A DNA stretch of 64,000 nucleotides, taken from positions 407,479,239-407,543,238 of the forward strand of contig NC_092875.1 in assembly GCF_028372415.1 (NCBI RefSeq), given 5' to 3'. The notes under the pieces were generated by a model. The model was not told the DNA's origin. It saw only the letters and a list, made by a program, of their open reading frames with translations, and made no database searches. The DNA is from Notamacropus eugenii (lineage: Eukaryota; Chordata; Mammalia; Diprotodontia; Macropodidae). A program made the translations under genes and the position numbers. Positions 31,641 through 44,705 of this stretch are shown piece by piece. Numbering within the stretch: the stretch's first letter is position 1; the number at the start of each line of letters is the position of its first letter.

Positions 31641-33334
31641 GACTTTTGAGGGGTTTTTATGATCCATCAGATATCTCAAAACAGAGGTCATTATAGTGCT
31701 AAGACCTTTTACTTCAAATGGGAAGTTTAAATAATCAAAGATTTACCAGGACTCACATCTCAAATTTAAATTTGTCCTTGTAAAAAAGGGCAATTACTAG
31801 GGATCATTTCTGTATGTTTTCAAATTCTCACCAAAACAAGTTCCTCCTATTTGAACTCCATGACTCCAGCAAGGTCTTTAGAGCTGCTGGGGTGTACATT
31901 TTGACTAGCCCCCAAAACTGCTCCTTTCCACTCATACACACACAGCAATCATTTACCAGCTTATTTAGCATTAAAACATGACCAGCAATCTTACAATTTT
32001 CATAAGTGATAACCAATTTTTTTTAGCTGTACCTTCTGAAACAAATTTTAGAAGACATCAATTGCATTTCCAGATTACATAAAAATTATTGACAGAGGAT
32101 AGGCTGTCTTACTAAGTACAGATGGTGACTTGCTGGCTTCTTTATTTTGACCCATTCCCCTTCATTCACTGTCTACAGTCAAGGGAAGGGAGTTGGGGGG
32201 GTGAGCAGAGTTGTAAGGAGGTATTTCAAAACAACTCAATGATCAATGACAAAACCTTCAGAATCTGCTGATTCTAACTTTTCACTTCAATGTCCACCCC
32301 TTAAAAATTTCGAGTGGGCCATTGAACCTTTCAGACTGACATTCAAGAGAGTGCCCTTTCTTAGGATACCTGAAACATGAAGCCATGAATCCATTTCTAT
32401 GAAGGCATCTATTTAAGGCTGATCCAAGGACACAAGAAACCTAAGAGTGAAACTTAGAAACTTAGGAAACTCAGAGCAGGTTTGGATATAACTGTTGTAT
32501 GTATCAAGTTATCAAAACAAATTAGCTTGCAAATGGAAATTTCATAGGCCTTCAGTATCACATAAAAAGACATCTTGCAAAGCATTTCTTTTTAAAAGTA
32601 TTTCCCTTTCCACAAAAACTCACAATTCATCCTGATTCTGAAAGGGATAATGACTAAACTTTCAATAAGTAATTGAGTTGGAGACCTGAAAGATGGGGAT
32701 TTATGGAAAGCAAGTTGGTGCAAAATGTCTTTCAGGTATCACAAATCCACAAAGTAACCTAAAACCAAAATTCTCAAAAATCACAAATTCCTCAGTAGAA
32801 AAAGGTATTTACCTTGGAGAGAAAGTTCAGATTTTTGTCTAAGGCAAGAACATATGCAGTTGAATTAGCCTTATCGCGATAAGTTTACCAGGCCTTTAAA
32901 AAATTTACTCAGTAGGAATTCTCCTAAAAAGAAGAATTTATGAATAGATGGTTCCAAAACTCTTGATTTAGTTAACATCCTCAAAATCTGATAGTAGAAT
33001 TCTTAATCTAACAACATCTAGAGTATAAGAGAAATTGTTTTTCTAACAATATAGGTAATACAATTGTTAACCAAATGACATAATATATGAAAATTTAAAA
33101 ATATAACTATACCACAAGAAATTATCATGTATTTAAAGCTTGAAACAGAACCAATTAAATTACTAATCAAGTGACTGTAACTTAATTGAATGAGCAAATC
33201 AAATCTGGATTCATAATTACTAATTGTAACATTTTGAGTTCTAAGGCTCAATACTCCTATCACTTTAAAAGAAAAAATTATCATCAATAAATTCATTTAT
33301 AAAAAAGCATTGAATTAATTTGTTTTCAATTTTC
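31640..33334. other. Unassigned AT-rich intergenic sequence
   Basis: No gene or known repeat recognised. Includes a perfect 14-bp palindrome with a CGCG core at 32870-32883. Confidence 0.45.
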
Positions 33335-33734
33335 TTTGTAAAATTTTTAAAAATTAATTTTTTTGTTTTTAGTTTTCAACAATAACTTCCATAAGTCTTA
33401 AATTTTCTCCACCTCCCTCCTCACTGCTTCCCTGAGGTGGCATCCTATCTTATATGGGTTCTACACATACATTCTTAGTAAATATATTTTCACATTAGTT
33501 ATGCTGCATAGAAGAATTAAAATGAATCAGAGAAACCATGAGGGAAAGCAAAACAAACCAAAACACAACACAAGAAAAAATAGTCTGCCTAACTCTGCAT
33601 TCCATTTCCATAGTTCTTTCTCAGAATGTGGATGGCATTTTGCCTCAAGAGTCCTTTGGGAATGTTCTAGGTCCTTGCAATGCTGGGAAGAACTAAGTGT
33701 ATCAGAAATGCCCTCCAACATTTTCAATAGGACT

Positions 33735-34545
33735 AGTTGTTGTATTTTGTCCAAAGCTTTTTCTGCATTTCTTGAGATAATCATGTGGTTTCTGTTAGGT
33801 TTGTTTGTGACATGATCAATAAAGCTGATAGTTTTCCTAAAATTGAACCAGCACTGCATGCCTGGTATAAATCCTACCTGATTATAGTGTATTCTTCTTG
33901 TGATAAGTTGCTTTATTCTTTTTGTTTGCTAATATCTAATTTAAATTTTTTTGCATCTTTATTCAGTAGAGAAATTGCTGTGTAGTTTTCTTTGTCTGTT
34001 TTGCCTCTTCCTAGTGTAGGTATCAGAACCATATTTGTATGATAAAAAGAATTTTGTAGGACTCCACCAATTTTCCCAATTAGTCTAGGTAGTATTAGAA
34101 TTAATTGTTCTTGACATGTTTGATAGAACTCACTTGTAAATCCATCTGGTCCTGGAGATTGTTTCCTGGGGAGTTAATTGATGGTTTCTTCAATTGCTTT
34201 TTCTGAGATGTGATTATTTCAGTATTCAACTTCCTCTTCTGTTCACCTGGGCAATTTATAGTTTTCAAAATATTCCTCCATCTTAATTCGATTGTCAAAT
34301 ACATGGGCATATGTTTGGGTAAAGTAATTTCAAATTATTGTTTTAATTTCCTCCTCATTGGAGGTGAATTAACCCTTTTCATTTTTGATATTGTTAATTT
34401 GGTTTCCTTCCTTTTTTTGAATCCAATTGACCAAAAGTTTATCAATTTTGAGGGTTTTCTCATAAAACCAACTCTTAGTTTTATTTATTAGTACAATAGT
34501 TTTCTTAAGTTCAATTTTGTTAATGTCTCCTTTGGTTTTGAGTTT
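33735..34545 (-). pseudogene. L1 ORF2 reverse-transcriptase region, broken
   Basis: Minus-strand translation shows [14 protein letters not shown], an [15 protein letters not shown] motif, GFIPGMQCWFNFRKTIS and HMIISRNAEKALDKIQ, all RT hallmarks of L1, but with several stops and frame shifts. Ends before the catalytic FADD-type box. Confidence 0.85.
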
Positions 34546-34659
34546 TCAGTTCCTTTGATAGTGTTCCTTGTTCTTCCTCATCTGAAAGGGTAGAAGGAGA
34601 CACCTGTTTGCCAAGAAAGTAACTTTTGATGGTCTTATTTTTTTTCTCTTTTGTGGGCA

Positions 34660-35310
34660 TTTCCCCAGCTGGTTACTTGACTGCTAAATCCTTTTTCAAG
34701 AGAAGGATTCTGGTCCTCCTCCTCCCATTACTGTGCTCAAGGTTGAGATTCAGATCGGCTGCTCAATTCACCCAGGGGCTTTATATGGAGGTGGGGCCAC
34801 CACTGAGGGCTGAGGTTGAGATCAGCTGCTCAATTTCCCCAGAGGCTCTAAGCTGAATTGCCAGGACAATAGACCCAGGCTGCTTCTTTGGACACTATAG
34901 CTGCCCATGGCCCCTTGCTGCTGCCTCTGCTGCCACCTGGGCCCAGTTCTGGGGGGACCCCACTCCCCTGTTGCCCAGCTGGGAAAGGCTTCCCACACTG
35001 ACCTTTGGAGCTTTCTTTGTCTCTTGTGTCTTGAGGGATCTGGGACCCTCTCTGCTGGGAATTCTGCCCTGGAGGCCTTGTCAGTTCCTCTTAGTGCCAC
35101 ATGGCCATGGCTGGGCTCCACTCAGCTCAGTGTCCCAAAAAGTACTCCCCTTGATGATGTGCTTGGCCTCCCTAGCTCAGAGACTGTTTACCCCTTTGTC
35201 TGTTCCCACTATTCCAGAATTTTTCCTTGGGTAATATTCTTTGGATTTCTCAAGGACAGCAAGGGGAGGGTGAGAGCACTTATTCTTTACTCCATTATCT
35301 TGGCTCCAGG
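34660..35310 (-). repeat. L1 5' UTR
   Basis: GC-richer than its surroundings, begins at 35310 with the complement of a GGAGCCAAGATAATGG-like start, and is similar in layout to 27510-28189. Long open frames on the opposite strand reflect composition. Confidence 0.6.
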
Positions 35311-36669
35311 AAGTTTTAGTAGGTGACTTACAGGCATTTATCCTATATGCTGATAGTCTTAGAAGTGGCTGCTTCTGTTACTGGGGGGGTTCCTGTGCTT
35401 CTCTGTCACTCCAAATTCTTGTTTTTTTTAACTTTGGATCAAGTCTCAGGGAAGTCTTGCTGAGGTCAACTGCAAGGATCTGCTGGGCAGCAGGTCAGGA
35501 GAGAAGGGCAGTCCTGCAGTCACTGGTATGGGAACAAGGAGATGGAGTGTAGAGAAAAGGGAGCCAATACAGTTTTCCCCATCTTCTAATGATGAGAGAA
35601 TTGAGAAAATTGGACTTACCTTTCAGATAGGGCTTTGGAAAGTATACCGAGGTCCATGACCTCCAACCACTGAACCCAGAGTCTGGGAGTGTCAGGACAA
35701 GTGTGAGACAGCCTTGTAACTATCTGCTCTAATGGGACCTGAGACATGCCCAGAAGGCACCTGCAAGCCTTCCCCAGTGCTTGGAGAATGACCCCAATTT
35801 CAGGGAGACAAAGGGTTAAGGACAGGGGAGAGGCTTCTATACCTTCCAGTCTTGGCTTGAGAGGAGTTGTATGTCCTTGTCTCTTTTACATTTGAGACTT
35901 ATCAGACTAGAAAATGCACATCCTTCAGGGGAAGGGAAGAAAAGAACAGTGGGAGGGCAGGCTTATATCTAAGCAATTTTTCCTGGCTCAGAGGCCCACT
36001 GACCCATCTCTTCCAATGTTCCCCAGAACAAGAAAGGGCACAAAGACACTGAGACTGGGCTGAAGGGACCCCCAAAGAAAACCAGGCACAGAAGCCCAAA
36101 GGACACAGGGACCCTAAAAGCAATATGCAGGGACCTCCAAAGAAAACCAGGTGCAGAGGCCCACCTGCTCACCTCCCCCAGTGTCCCATAGGGTAGGGGA
36201 AGGAATAACATAGGGTAAAAAATTTGTTCAAGCAGAGCAAAGTGCCTTTTCTTTCAGTTTTGGTGACCACATTTCTTACTAAGCTTGTTTTGTTTAGAAA
36301 TCCGCTTCACAAATTACTTTTCTAGATTTTAGTGAGGTTAGGCTGTGTTTCAGTGGAACACTAGTAGCTTTTCCTTAAGCTCTCCTCCCCCAATCCCCCT
36401 CCCAGCAGTCTGCAAGCAGCCTCTCACCACTTTTCCTAGCATCCCAGGAAGAGGGGAGAAAAAAAAAATGTGACAGACCCAGTATCAGGGCTTCCCCTTA
36501 TATGAGGGTCCACAGTCTGACCTCCCTGAAGTCAGTGGAGCTACAGAAGCCTCTGGCAGTGTCTGCACACTCCAGGGGTCTCACTGCTAGGGAGACAGTA
36601 GGAGCAGAGGGATGTGGGCAAGAGAGTAAAGAAAATGCTGTTATCCCAATGGCTAGGAGATCATTGGAA
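35311..36669. other. Unassigned sequence with a local tandem repeat
   Basis: No gene recognised. A 34-bp unit at 36065-36098 recurs at 36130-36163 (four or so differences, 65-bp period). Overlapping minus-strand frames (35902-36123, 35969-36211) derive from this and are unsupported. Confidence 0.45.
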
Positions 36670-37335
36670 TGCAGTTAGTATTTGGACTCCTGGATTTCAG
36701 CACCATAATGTAGAAGAGAGCGATGAGACTCTGGTTCAGATGTGAATGAATTCCCTTAGACCTTCTCTGTAGCCATTAGGAGTTTTATTGACACAAAAGC
36801 AGTGGACCTGAGATTTAGCCAGGAGCTAAACAAAGATGGTGATACAGGAAAAAGACCAGGCTTCTATACACAGCCTGTAGCATGCTGATGTAATTTTTAG
36901 GGTTTGTAATGGGGGTTGGAGATTTAGGGACAGGGTGATGAAGATGGATGACAGAAGATGATGGAGAAAGGGGAAACTTTATGACCCAGGATGAGGGGAG
37001 ATGTGGAATTTTAAGGTCTAGGATAAGAGGAAAATTTATGGTGTTTCAAAATAAGGGGGAGAGACTTTAGGATGCCTTCGGGTTAGAAAGTAAAGCAGGG
37101 GCTTCACTAAGTCAATCCTTAATACTACTTTTAATTCTTAGGGCACTGTTTGTATCCCCATCACTACTATTCTAGTTAGCGTTGGTAAGTGTGAATGGGG
37201 TGGGGAATGAAAGGAACAGTATTGTATAGAAATGTCTGTGAAGGGTCCCAGTGGCTTGCCCAGGCAGACCCTAGGGTTTATGAGTGTGAGCTTTAGTTTC
37301 AGAAAGAGGTGGAGGTTGGAGAGCAAGTCATGTCA
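36670..37335 (-). mobile_element. Possible solo LTR
   Basis: The minus strand holds 'tgtcaataaaactcctaatg', a poly(A)-signal context common to LTRs, placed near one end of a 650-bp purine-rich segment. Ends are not defined and no duplication of the target was found. Confidence 0.3.
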
Positions 37336-37709
37336 GGGGCAGCCCCCTCCACTATGGAAAATTCTCCTCCCACCAGTTAGCTCCAAGTCACTTGGACCCT
37401 GACGTAGAGACCTCTCAACTCAGAATGTCACTTTCAAGCTGACACATTTTGTTGTTGTGTAGTCACTTTCTGTTGTTCCCAAGTGTAACATAGAAATGGC
37501 ATTCTCCTATTCCCAAGACAATATTTGCTTCCTCTCGATTTTGAGTGAGCCATTCTGCCATGGTGGGAATTTGAAAAGCTTCTAACCACTTTCATTGGGA
37601 CTTATTCTTTGGGGCAGATTTGTTCTTACTTCCTGAAAGTCTTACAGGAAAAAATGTTGCCTGACTGAATTTGCTGGAGTCAGGTTCTATTAAGAGCTGA
37701 AATTTTCAG

Positions 37710-38265
37710 AAATGGAGGAAATGCTCATAAATTGGAGAATGGCAAACAGGTGGTATTAGGGGAATATAGTGGAATACTATTCTGGTATAAGAAATTATGA
37801 GCAGATGGACTTCAGCAATACCTGGACTTTTATGAACTGATGCTGAATGAAGTGAGCAGAAGCAGGAAAACCTTTTACATACCAACATCCACATTGTTCC
37901 CTGACTGACTTTGATAGACTTAGCTCTTCTCAGAAATACTAGGACCTAAAACAGCTCCAGAAGAGTCAAGATGGGAAAGGCCATTGACATCCAGAGAAAG
38001 AACTATGGAGTCTGAATATAGATGGAAGCACACTGTTTCCTTTCTCTTTTGTTTTATTGTTTGTTTCTCATGGTTCCTCCCCTTCATTCTAATTCTTATA
38101 CCTTACACAGCTAGTGTGAAAATGTTTGATAAGAATATGTATGTAGAGCCTATATCAGATGGCAAGCCCTCTTGGGGAGGGGGAAAGGAGAGGGACGTGG
38201 AGAAAATTTAAAACTTATGGAAGTGAATGGTGAAAAGCATAAATAAATAAAGAAATTGCAGAAAG
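37710..38265 (+). repeat. L1-type element: ORF2 end and 3' UTR
   Basis: 'tagtggaatactattctgg' (the MEYY-AI region), 'gaactgatgctgaatgaagt', 'catccagagaaagaactatg', 'gcctatatcagatggcaagc' and an 'aataaataaagaaa' tail give the ordinary marsupial L1 3' end. Confidence 0.75.
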
Positions 38266-38489
38266 CTTAAGTTTTCTATTGGAATATTTTGACCTTGAAA
38301 ACTGGCACACGCTACAAATCAGGGCATGATTTACTGTTTTGTTGATTAGGAAAGTGATGGAAAACTACGACAACTGCAGATTAAATATATTTATGTGTTA
38401 AATGTACTCTCTTCCCCTCCTACCTAAGAGCCACTTGTTAAACATTTACCAGCAGAGCCCTGGAAGATCAAGAGCATGACGATCTCCAT

Positions 38490-39010
38490 GAGCTGCTGAA
38501 GGGAGATGGGAATCGAGTAGCTTGAAAACTTGGAAGAGGTTGTTCGAAGGAATATTAATACAGATATTGAAGTCCTTTATTGTGAAAGCAGTGGTTAGGG
38601 TGGAGCAGAGGATGCTGAGCCAGAGACCTTAGTCATTGAGGAAGGAAGAAGAGTGACCTGATGCAGGTGGCAGCAACCACAAAAATACTGAATGGGTGAT
38701 AAATCTGAATTGAATCAATCTCAAAGGAGGAGAGATGACAATGGAGAGCAGGGAAGTGAGTGAAATGGCAACCAGTCCTGGAGGGGGTGACCAGGCATAT
38801 GATGTTAGGAGGAGAGAATCAGGTATCAGTGAGTGCCAGAAAATGGAAGGAGTGGGACAGGGAAAGATTTTAGATGAAAGCAAGATTGCTAACTCTAGAA
38901 CAGGCATTCCAGAGAGCACAGTGGAAGGGGTGGGTAGATTGGAGTGGGTCATGGAGGGAGGATAGGATTGAGGGTGATGGGGATAAGGGGATGGGCAATG
39001 GGGGATGGGG
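38490..39010 (+). repeat. R1 repeat, distal part
   Basis: Purine-rich; about 38630-38950 parallels 1190-1500 ('gagtgacctg', 'aatcaatctcaaaggagg'). The frame 38735-38965 is incidental. Confidence 0.45.
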
Positions 39011-39659
39011 AATAGGGTTTGTATAATGACACCCAGAGGTTCAAATTGGCTTCTGAGGAGTACAAAGAAGCAAGCAGCCCCACCTGGACTGGTACCAGAT
39101 GGCTATTAAATCTTTTAAAAGAAGAGAAAAGTCACAGCAGGGCCTGTGTGGTACAGAGGAAAGGGTATTGAGGAGGATTAATACTGGATCATTTCACTTA
39201 ATATCCAGTATTTCCAAGTGATCCAACCCTTCTCCCATTTTGACAGACCCCACACTTGAACATCAAGCAGTTTCTGAAAAGTGCAATTAAGATGAGTATT
39301 CCTAGCCCCCAAGGCATCAGCTTACCAGCCAGTCAGACTCTGCTTAGGGAGGAGTCTTAGGATCTGCCTTTTCCTTACCTCCTAATGATGAAATACTAGG
39401 GAAGACCTGAGAACTCTTAGCCCACCTCCACATGAAAATGTCAACCCATCAGGGTGGCCTTACGTTTTCCAGGAGAGGTCCAAGTGATATACTGTCAAGA
39501 TGACCAGAAGAAAGCTGTGTATAGGGTTTCAAAGTGGTGTTGTACCTTGCTCTGGGTCTTTTGGACAAATGGAGGTATGACATAAGACCCTTGTCTTTCC
39601 AGGCTGCACGCCCTTGCTAAGAAAATATTTCTTGCTTGGAGAATTGCCTCATTCTGCCT

Positions 39660-39840
39660 TTAGTTGAATTATTCTCATGACAGGATGGCACTGGGGTCAG
39701 ATGATGTGGGTTCACATCCTGCCTCTGATGCTTAGCATTTGTGTGGCCTGGCATAAGTCACTTAGCCTCCCCTGGTCTCAGTTTAGTGATCTGTAAAATG
39801 AGGCAGCTGGAAGAGATAGCCACTGAGGTATCTTTGAACT
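39660..39840 (+). repeat. MIR
   Basis: 'gatgtgggttcacatcctgc', 'cataagtcacttagcctccc' and 'gatctgtaaaatgaggcagc'. Confidence 0.75.
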
Positions 39841-39844
39841 CTGC

Positions 39845-40310
39845 CTCTTAGACAGTATACATTCATTAAATGATTAGTATTGTCCTAAATTCTGAGAATA
39901 CCAAAAGAGACCAAAGAGAGTCCCTCACAATTTAGTGAGGTCACAACCTGTAAGTGACTCTGCACAGACAAGCACAGTCAGGTGAAATAGGAAATAAGTA
40001 AAAGATGAAAGGCACCAGAATTGAGAAAGGTGGGAAGGATGTGCTGCAGAAGATGGAATTTTAATTGGGATGTATGAAAAGCCAGGAAAGATAGTGGGTG
40101 GGCAGGAGGAGAGAGAGTTTTACAGGCATGGGGGACAGCCAGAGAAAATGCTCACATTCAGGAGATGGGGCATCTTATTCCTGGAACAGCCAGAAAGCCA
40201 ATGTCATGGAATTCAAGAGAGTGTGATAGGGAGTAAGGTGTAAGAAGGTTGGAAAGGTGTGTGTGTTGGGGGTTCTAGGTCACAGCTTGAGTGTGAAGAT
40301 CCTATGATAC
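39845..40310 (+). repeat. R1 repeat, central part
   Basis: 'tacaggcatgggggacagcc' and 'agaaagccaatgtcatgg' run parallel to 62215-62345 in the same window. Boundaries approximate. Confidence 0.6.
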
Positions 40311-40439
40311 CAAGTGTTCAAAGACGAAGAGCCATAAAGAAGCTGAATAGCTGCAATGAATTATTAAAAGACAAGAAAATTGTGAATCATTATGGGATCT
40401 TGTGATGATGGATATGTGTAAGTTTGAGCATATGGGTGG

Positions 40440-40640
40440 GGAACTTGATGGGGCAATGGATAGAGTGCAGGGCCTGGAGTCAGGAAGATTCATTTTCCTG
40501 AATTTCAATCTGCCCTTAGGCATGTAACAATTGTGTGACCCTGTGCAAGTCACTTAGCCCTATTTGCCTCAGTTTCCTCATCTGTCAAATGAGCTACAGA
40601 AGAAAATGGCAAAACACTTCAGCATCTTTGTTAAGAAAAC
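40440..40640 (+). repeat. tRNA-derived SINE
   Basis: Head 'gggcaatggatagagtgcag' and 'gcctggagtcaggaagattc', body to 'gaaaatggcaaaacacttca'. Plus orientation, slightly 3'-shortened. Confidence 0.8.
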
Positions 40641-41479
40641 CTTAAATGAGGATGCAAGTGAAAAAATGGCTGGAATGTGTTTGTGTTCTGCATGTATTTT
40701 ATGTGTATATGTACACCCAGATATATACATTAAAATTTTAAATTCAAAAATTTAAGATCTTCTACTCCAGTGAGCTCAAATAAACATCCAAGACCATATT
40801 TCTTACCTCTTGAAAGTAGTACTGAACAAATTTTGATAAGAAAATGGAGAGAAAAGGAAATTTCTCTTGTTTCTGATTATTTACCTGTCATCACTGATAT
40901 AAATAGCTATTTGGGTATTGAATTTCTAATATGCACCCATCATACTCCCCTGCCCCAAAAGGATATGGTCTTTTCTTTGTTCATCTAGTAAGGATTTTGA
41001 CTGATTTCTGGGCATCCTTCTCCCTTAAGTTCAGCTAGAACAGAGTGGTTTTTACAAATTTTTATCAGGTGATTGCTACATCCTTCCAGGTTAGAATTTT
41101 CTATTCCCAAATGCTGTGTATGCAGACCCTCGGAGTATGAAAAATTTGTGAGAAAATAAAACAATTGAATCAATGTTATAGAACACTTTTGTATTATCTT
41201 TCTATCTTTATATGATCACTACTTCTTAAAATTTAAAATGTTTCATGTCTTTTGCTCTTACTTCTTTCATTTCCAAATACATCATTTTCCCAGTGTTTTT
41301 CCAGAGAGCCATCCCTTATAAGAGAGAATAGGAGTGAAAAAGAACAGAACGGAGTCCCCCAAAACTAATTGGGACCTAAACTGAGCCTGCCTATGTGTGA
41401 GGCCCCCTGCAGAGAAAGGAGGGAAGAGCCCTTTCCCTTCTTTGAGGCTGATCTTGATCATCATCATTTCATTATAATT

Positions 41480-41730
41480 ATTGTTTTCCCCATTTTCCTT
41501 GATGTAGTCCTTGTGTATATTGTTTTCCTGGTTCTGCTCACTTCACTCCCTACCAGATTAGTAGGTTTTCCATATTTCTCTGAATTCTTCCTCTTCATTG
41601 TTTCTCTTGGGGCTATAATAATATTCCCTCACATTCACGTAGCACCCTTTACTTAACCATTCTCCAATTTGATGAGTATCTACCTTGTTTGTATATCTTT
41701 GGTACTGGAAAAAAAAGTCGCTAAGAAGGT
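41480..41730 (-). repeat. L1 ORF2 C-terminal end
   Basis: 'tcctggttctgctcacttca' and 'ttaaccattctccaatttga' are the complement of the L1 ORF2 end. Confidence 0.6.
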
Positions 41731-42719
41731 AGTACTCCTTCTAGCTCCACCACACCTCTGGTATATGGCCCCCTTTTTGCACCCACATGAGAAGTGCTCT
41801 AGCACAGGCCCCCTCTCTCTTCACACCTGGGCTATGTCTGCAGCCCAGTGTCTCCCCACCCAGTTCCATGCTCTATTTGTCTGAGACAGTGAAACACACC
41901 CTTACAGATTCTACTTAGTTCTTTTGTTTCTTTCACATTTTACCTCCCCATTCATGATTAGGAAGTTTCTTTTGCTTCTGGGACTTCTTTCCCAGTTGTT
42001 ATAATTCAGATTAGTCACCCCTACTTGTTTCCCGATTGAGTTTTGTGTATTTCCTTATGAACCTGATGTGTGTATGTGTTTTCCCCCTTTGCACAGTTCT
42101 GATAAGAGTAAGTTTTCCATGTCTACTCCCCCCAAACCCATCCTTCATGTTTGTATATTTTTCTCATAAACCCCAAGGTACATCCCACTTTTTCCTTTCT
42201 ACACTTTCGTCTTCCTCCTTTTGCTGTCCCTCGTTTTTCCTCACTTCAGATCCTCAGAGTCAAATCCACCTTCAGAACCTGTGTTAAAAAAAATTACTTT
42301 GTTGATATTCCTTGAAGACATTAGGGCCTTAAAGTGATACCTGTTTCTTCTTCCTTTTCAGGACACAAGCACTCTATCATCATGTGTGTTCAGATTATTC
42401 CAATAAATTTAGCTTTCTAGTTTTATCAGGATTTTTATATTTTCTTTCAAAGTTCCTAGTCAGCTATGGAATTGTCATCAGAAATGCTTTGGAAGTCCAT
42501 GATCTCATTCAAGATCCATCCCCCCTCTGGAATTATATTCAGTTTTGCTACATCAATTGTGAACCTTTATATTTTGCCTTTTGGAATGGAGTTTCCCAAG
42601 ATCCTTTCAGATTTTTGGTAGAATTTGTTCTTCTGTTATCCTGAGTATTATTCCTTGGTATTTGAACTACTTCTTTCTGGATTCTTGTGGCATCTTTTCT
42701 TTGATATGGGATGGATCCC

Positions 42720-42930
42720 TGGATGTGGAGTTTGGAAGACCTGAGTTAAATATGACGTCAGATGTTTAGTAATTGCATTTCCCTGGCAGGTCATTGAGTC
42801 TCTGTCTGCCTCAGTTCTCTCATCTGTAAAATGGAGATTATAGCACTGACTATTGTGAAGATAAAGAAGATAATATTTATCAATTATTTTGTAAACTTTA
42901 AGCTCTATACAAATGCTTGGAGTGGGTGTT
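42720..42930 (+). repeat. MIR (copy B counterpart of 3640-3860)
   Basis: 'ggaagacctgagttaaatat' and 'ctctcatctgtaaaatggag'; same position within the block as in copy A. Confidence 0.75.
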
Positions 42931-43439
42931 GTTATTATTTGGACAACGACTAGGACTTTCCTCATTGGGGTGCCTTTCAGGTGTTGCTTCCTGAATTCTT
43001 TCTATTTTTACTTTGCTTCTGGCTCTGATATTCATAGTTCCCACTGATTTCCATCTCATTTTTCATATGTAGTATCCAATATTTTAAAAAATCATTTTTT
43101 CAGGAAGTCCAATCATTTTTAAATAGCCCCTCTTTGATCAATTTTCTAGGTCTTTTGTTTCCAATATAACCTATCATACATTTTCTTCTATTTTTCAATC
43201 TTTTGACTTCGTTGTAATATCTCATGCTATTTCATGAAATCATTTACTTCTGTTTGGGCTATTTAAATTTTTAGAGATTCTATTTGTTGTGTAATATTCA
43301 TCACTTTCTATTTGAAAGTACTTTTCCCCCCTAATTCTTTCCTCAATATCTTTGATTTTTAAAAATCTCTTATTTTATTTCCTTTAGTTATAAATGTTGA
43401 CCTTATGGACAATCCACTGTTTTCCTTTAAGTCTTGTCT

Positions 43440-43690
43440 TCTAGTTGAGGAGCAATGAGATGGTATGAGAGACAGAGCTTTAGACTTGGAGTCGGGTGAT
43501 CCCAAGTCTGAATCTTGCCTAACATTCTTACTAGCTATGTGGTCGTGGGTTTAGTCAATTTCAGTCTATCTGCTTCAGTTTCTTCATCTATAAGATGGAA
43601 ATCATAAATAGCATCTACTTCTTAGGACTGTTGTGAAATTTAAATGATATGCTCTTTGCACACCTTCAAACATTATATAAATATCAGCTA
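43440..43690 (+). repeat. MIR (copy B counterpart of 4395-4650)
   Basis: 'cttcatctataagatggaaa' and 'aggactgttgtgaaattt'. Confidence 0.7.
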
Positions 43691-44479
43691 TTATTGCTTT
43701 TATATGGAATTAGAACTCCATATTTATTGGTACTTTTAGGAAACTTATTTGATTTATTCTTCTCTCTAGCTTTAGTTCCGAAATTCTGGACTTTGTTCCA
43801 GAGTCAACCTTCACTCCTTGAGGAACGTTTGGGCAAGATATTCAGCCCTGCTGGGTTTTACCGTGGATGTTCTGGGTTCTAGTAATGACCTCTCCCTCCT
43901 GGGGTTAGGCTGCCATGATTATTTGAGGCTCAGAATGTTGAATGTTCAGGGCCCTTTCTGGCATCTGAGAACAGTGTTGGGGCCATCTAAGCCCATAAGA
44001 TTGAATTGTTCTTGTCTGAGCACTAGGTGGACATTATAGAGCAAGTTGCTATTCCATGGGACTTTCAAAGTCCCTGTCTCTCATCTTTTGTCATCTTCTT
44101 GGGGCTTTTTCAATGGAATCTTCTGCTTCTGATGTCCATGAACAGAGTTTTTTAACTTACAAGTGTCCTGTCTCCGATTCCATTGAGTGAGATAGGCATT
44201 TTTTTGGTGGGAAAGAGCTGCTGGTTGACTATTTCTGCAGTCCTGGGTTGGAAGATGCCACTTACTCTGGTTTATCATTGGATTTCTTGATCATTATTTG
44301 GTCTGGTGTGAATTTTTTGGTTTTGTTGCAGAAGGTTAGTGGCAGTTGGGTATAGTCTTTCCCACTTAGGTGGCCATCTTGGCCAGAAACCCAGATTTAT
44401 ATATTTGTGATGGTTCTGTCCACATCTTAGGTATAGGGCCCTTACCAGAAAATATTTGATGTGAAGAGTTTTGGGTTTT

Positions 44480-44705
44480 TTCTACCTAATTGACAGCTTT
44501 CTTTCTTATCTAGTTACATTGGATTTGTTTGGGCAAAAAGATTTAACCTTTTTGGTATAACCTTTAATACTGAAGTCATGAATCCATTTTGAATTTATTG
44601 TGGTATATTGCTTAAGATGCTGATCTAAACCTAATTCCTGCCATACTGTTTTCTGGCATGTTCTTGTAAATATGGAATTCTTCCTCAAGTTTCTTTTAAA
44701 GTACA
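44480..44705 (-). repeat. L1 ORF2 fragment (copy B)
   Basis: The frame contains LGLDQHLKQYTTINSKWIHD, the same L1 ORF2 segment as 5560-5780. Confidence 0.75.

Larger units (their letters stand above)
33335..35310 (-). mobile_element. L1 element with large internal deletions
   Basis: On the minus strand: 5' UTR from about 35310 ('ttatcttggctcc' complement), ORF1 start near 34660-34545 (a SDEEEQG-type N-terminus), then an abrupt switch to ORF2 (34545-33735), then 3' UTR to 33335. ORF1's main part, the endonuclease and the ORF2 C-terminus are missing. Confidence 0.75.

Noticed and set aside
34907..35326. 139-codon plus-strand frame
   Set aside because: Antisense of an L1 5' UTR; GC-rich composition explains it.
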